NCBI GenBank assembly: GCA_046593875.1
Contig: JBKJQQ010000032.1
Location: forward strand, 1 to 8,065
Origin: SCTD01 sp046593875
GTDB lineage: Bacteria; Actinomycetota; Actinomycetes; Mycobacteriales; SCTD01
Direction: 5' to 3'
Length of the DNA stretch: 8,065 nucleotides
Each line of letters opens with the position of its first letter. The stretch's first letter is position 1. The notes under the pieces were generated by a model. It did no database searches and was not told the DNA's origin. It was given only the letters and a program-made list of their open reading frames with translations. Positions 7,171 to 8,065 of the stretch are shown piece after piece. The translations under genes and the position numbers were made by a program.

Positions 7171-7893
7171 CTACTTCTTCTGGCGCCGGCTCCCGCCGTG
7201 CCAGTCCTCGGTCTTGCCCACCGCGTCCGCGGGCACCCCCAGCGCGGGCAGCTGCGGCAGCTCGCGCAGGCTGCGCTTGAGCTCGGCGAAGCCGTCGAAT
7301 CCGGCCAGCCCCACGACGTGGTCCCAGAGCTCGACTGCCCGGTCCTGGCTGGGCAGCCGGCTGATGACCGGGCCGAAGAACGCCACCCCCTCCGGCGGCT
7401 GGAAGTGCAGGATCGGCGTGCCGACGTCCTTGCCGGTCAGGGCCAGCGCGGCGTCGGTCTCGGCCTGGAGCTCGGCGTCCCACGACCCGTCCTCGAGCGC
7501 CTCGGCCAGCTCGACCGGCAGCCCCGCCTCCTGCAGCGCCTCACGCGCCAGCGCAGGCACCCGCGCGGCGACGTCCTGGCCGGCGACGGGGTCCTGCTCC
7601 CAGATGCGGGTGCCCATCGCGAGGTAGAGCGGCGCGAGCACGCGGGCGCCGTGCTCCTTGCGCGCCTGGGCGCAGACGCGGAGCAGGCGGAGCCCGGCGG
7701 TGTGCCCGGCCTCGTACTCCGGCGGGAAGTGCGTGTCGTAGTCGACGTGCTCGTTCAGCAGCCGCAGCGAGATCGGCCGCCACTCCACGTCGTACGCCCG
7801 TTGCGCGGCCACCTCCCGGACCCACTTCGCGGTCATCCAGGCGAAGGGGCAGACGGGGTCGAACCAGAAGCGGACGTCGGGGGTTTCACTCAT
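7171..7893 (-). CDS. DsbA-fold protein of the mycothiol-dependent nitroreductase (Rv2466c) type, with single-Cys CPFA site
   Basis: The 240-aa protein starts with the thioredoxin-fold strand and active site VRFWFDPVCPFAW (7-19). It continues with the helical insertion typical of DsbA/FrnE-like proteins (YEAGHTAGLRLLRVCAQARKE, APLYLAMGTRIW). It has the cis-Pro loop DVGTPILHF (T159-P160) and GVAFFGPVISRLP (169-181). The order and wording match Rv2466c of Mycobacterium, a mycothiol-dependent reductase that activates nitro prodrugs. Rv2466c has CPWC; here the motif is C15-P-F-A18, so the resolving Cys is missing and only a mycothiol-linked monothiol mechanism would be possible. C74 is the only other Cys. 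The C-terminus adds a basic tail (GGSRRQKK). It starts at an ATG with no Shine-Dalgarno but a -10-like CAGAAT 6 nt upstream. A GNAT gene ends 38 nt upstream on the same strand. It is cytosolic, with no signal peptide. Confidence 0.9.
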   Translation of the reverse strand: MSETPDVRFWFDPVCPFAWMTAKWVREVAAQRAYDVEWRPISLRLLNEHVDYDTHFPPEYEAGHTAGLRLLRVCAQARKEHGARVLAPLYLAMGTRIWEQDPVAGQDVAARVPALAREALQEAGLPVELAEALEDGSWDAELQAETDAALALTGKDVGTPILHFQPPEGVAFFGPVISRLPSQDRAVELWDHVVGLAGFDGFAELKRSLRELPQLPALGVPADAVGKTEDWHGGSRRQKK

Positions 7894-7899
7894 GAGGCC

Positions 7900-7905
7900 A
7901 TTCTG
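7900..7905 (-). promoter_or_regulatory. Candidate -10 for a leaderless transcript of the Rv2466c-like gene
   Basis: Read on the minus strand, CAGAAT (7905 to 7900) matches TATAAT at four of six bases and lies 6 nt before the ATG at 7893. The 38-nt gap to the upstream gene has no Shine-Dalgarno and no clear -35. The layout mirrors that before the gene starting at 1426. Confidence 0.4.
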
Positions 7906-7931
7906 CCCCGTAGCGCCACACGTCGGTGGGA

Positions 7932-8065
7932 TCAGGCGCGCGCGGGGTAGATGCGGAAGCCGACCGTCGCACGGTGGACGAAGGAGGAGTAGAACTCCGG
8001 GGCGTCGTCGGTGAGCAGATCCATCCGTGCCGCGCCGGTGTCGGCGAAGACCGCCTCGACGAGCC
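7932..8065 (-). CDS. GNAT-family N-acetyltransferase, C-terminal fragment (cut by window edge)
   Basis: Only the last 44 codons are in the window. On the minus strand they read LVEAVFADTGAARMDLLT, then DDAPEFYSSFVHR and a final GFRIYPARA before TGA (7932-7934). The pattern R-x-D-L-L-T-D-x-A-x-x-F-Y, followed by H-R and G-F-R-I-Y-P, is the usual C-terminal half of small GNAT acetyltransferases. There the FY segment is the helix after the acetyl-CoA site and the last strand ends G-F. The substrate cannot be deduced. It lies 38 nt upstream of the Rv2466c-like gene on the same strand. Confidence 0.8.
   Translation of the reverse strand, partial: LVEAVFADTGAARMDLLTDDAPEFYSSFVHRATVGFRIYPARA

Overview
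The window is very GC-rich, with codon third positions almost always G or C and several GTG starts. It carries families typical of Actinomycetes: a DUF4192 protein, a DsbA-fold protein of the mycothiol-dependent nitroreductase (Rv2466c) type, a small CxxC...PCPT protein and an FmdB-type zinc ribbon. I read it as chromosomal DNA from a mycothiol-producing actinomycete. I cannot place it to genus. I see no insertion sequence, CRISPR array, tRNA, rRNA or clear prophage.

Layout. Left part (1-1254, + strand): a protein with an EndoU-nuclease-like core (28-687) is followed 9 nt later by a 66-aa FmdB-type zinc ribbon (697-897). A 177-nt gap follows. It holds a set of CCAC/CACAG motifs spaced in multiples of about 11 bp and then a plausible promoter. 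That promoter sits in front of a 59-aa Cys-rich gene with a perfect AGGAGG (1075-1254). The next gap (1255-1425) contains a TTGACA element, a possible 32-codon leader ORF and a perfect 13-bp GC-rich hairpin.

Central operon (1426-6111, + strand): an unrecognised 600-aa, mostly helical protein, then TldD, then TldE. The spacings are near zero: about 10 nt before TldD and an ATGA overlap between TldD and TldE. TldD keeps the HExxxH metalloprotease motif and TldE lacks it, as expected for the TldD/TldE heterodimer, which digests unfolded peptides. The helical protein's tight linkage to this protease is the most interesting functional hint in the window.

Right part (- strand): a DUF4192 protein (6116-7081) runs convergent to tldE, with only 4 nt between the stops. 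Upstream of it are the Rv2466c-like thioredoxin-fold protein (7171-7893), whose active site is CPFA with a single Cys, and the C-terminal end of a GNAT acetyltransferase (7932-8065, cut by the window edge). Two genes, the 600-aa gene and the Rv2466c-like gene, have the same start architecture: AGAAT, then 6-nt spacing to the start codon, with no good Shine-Dalgarno. This suggests leaderless transcripts.

I found no complete, clearly new system. The main leads are the helical protein linked to TldDE, the solitary EndoU-like protein, the phased motif array and the possible leader/attenuator.
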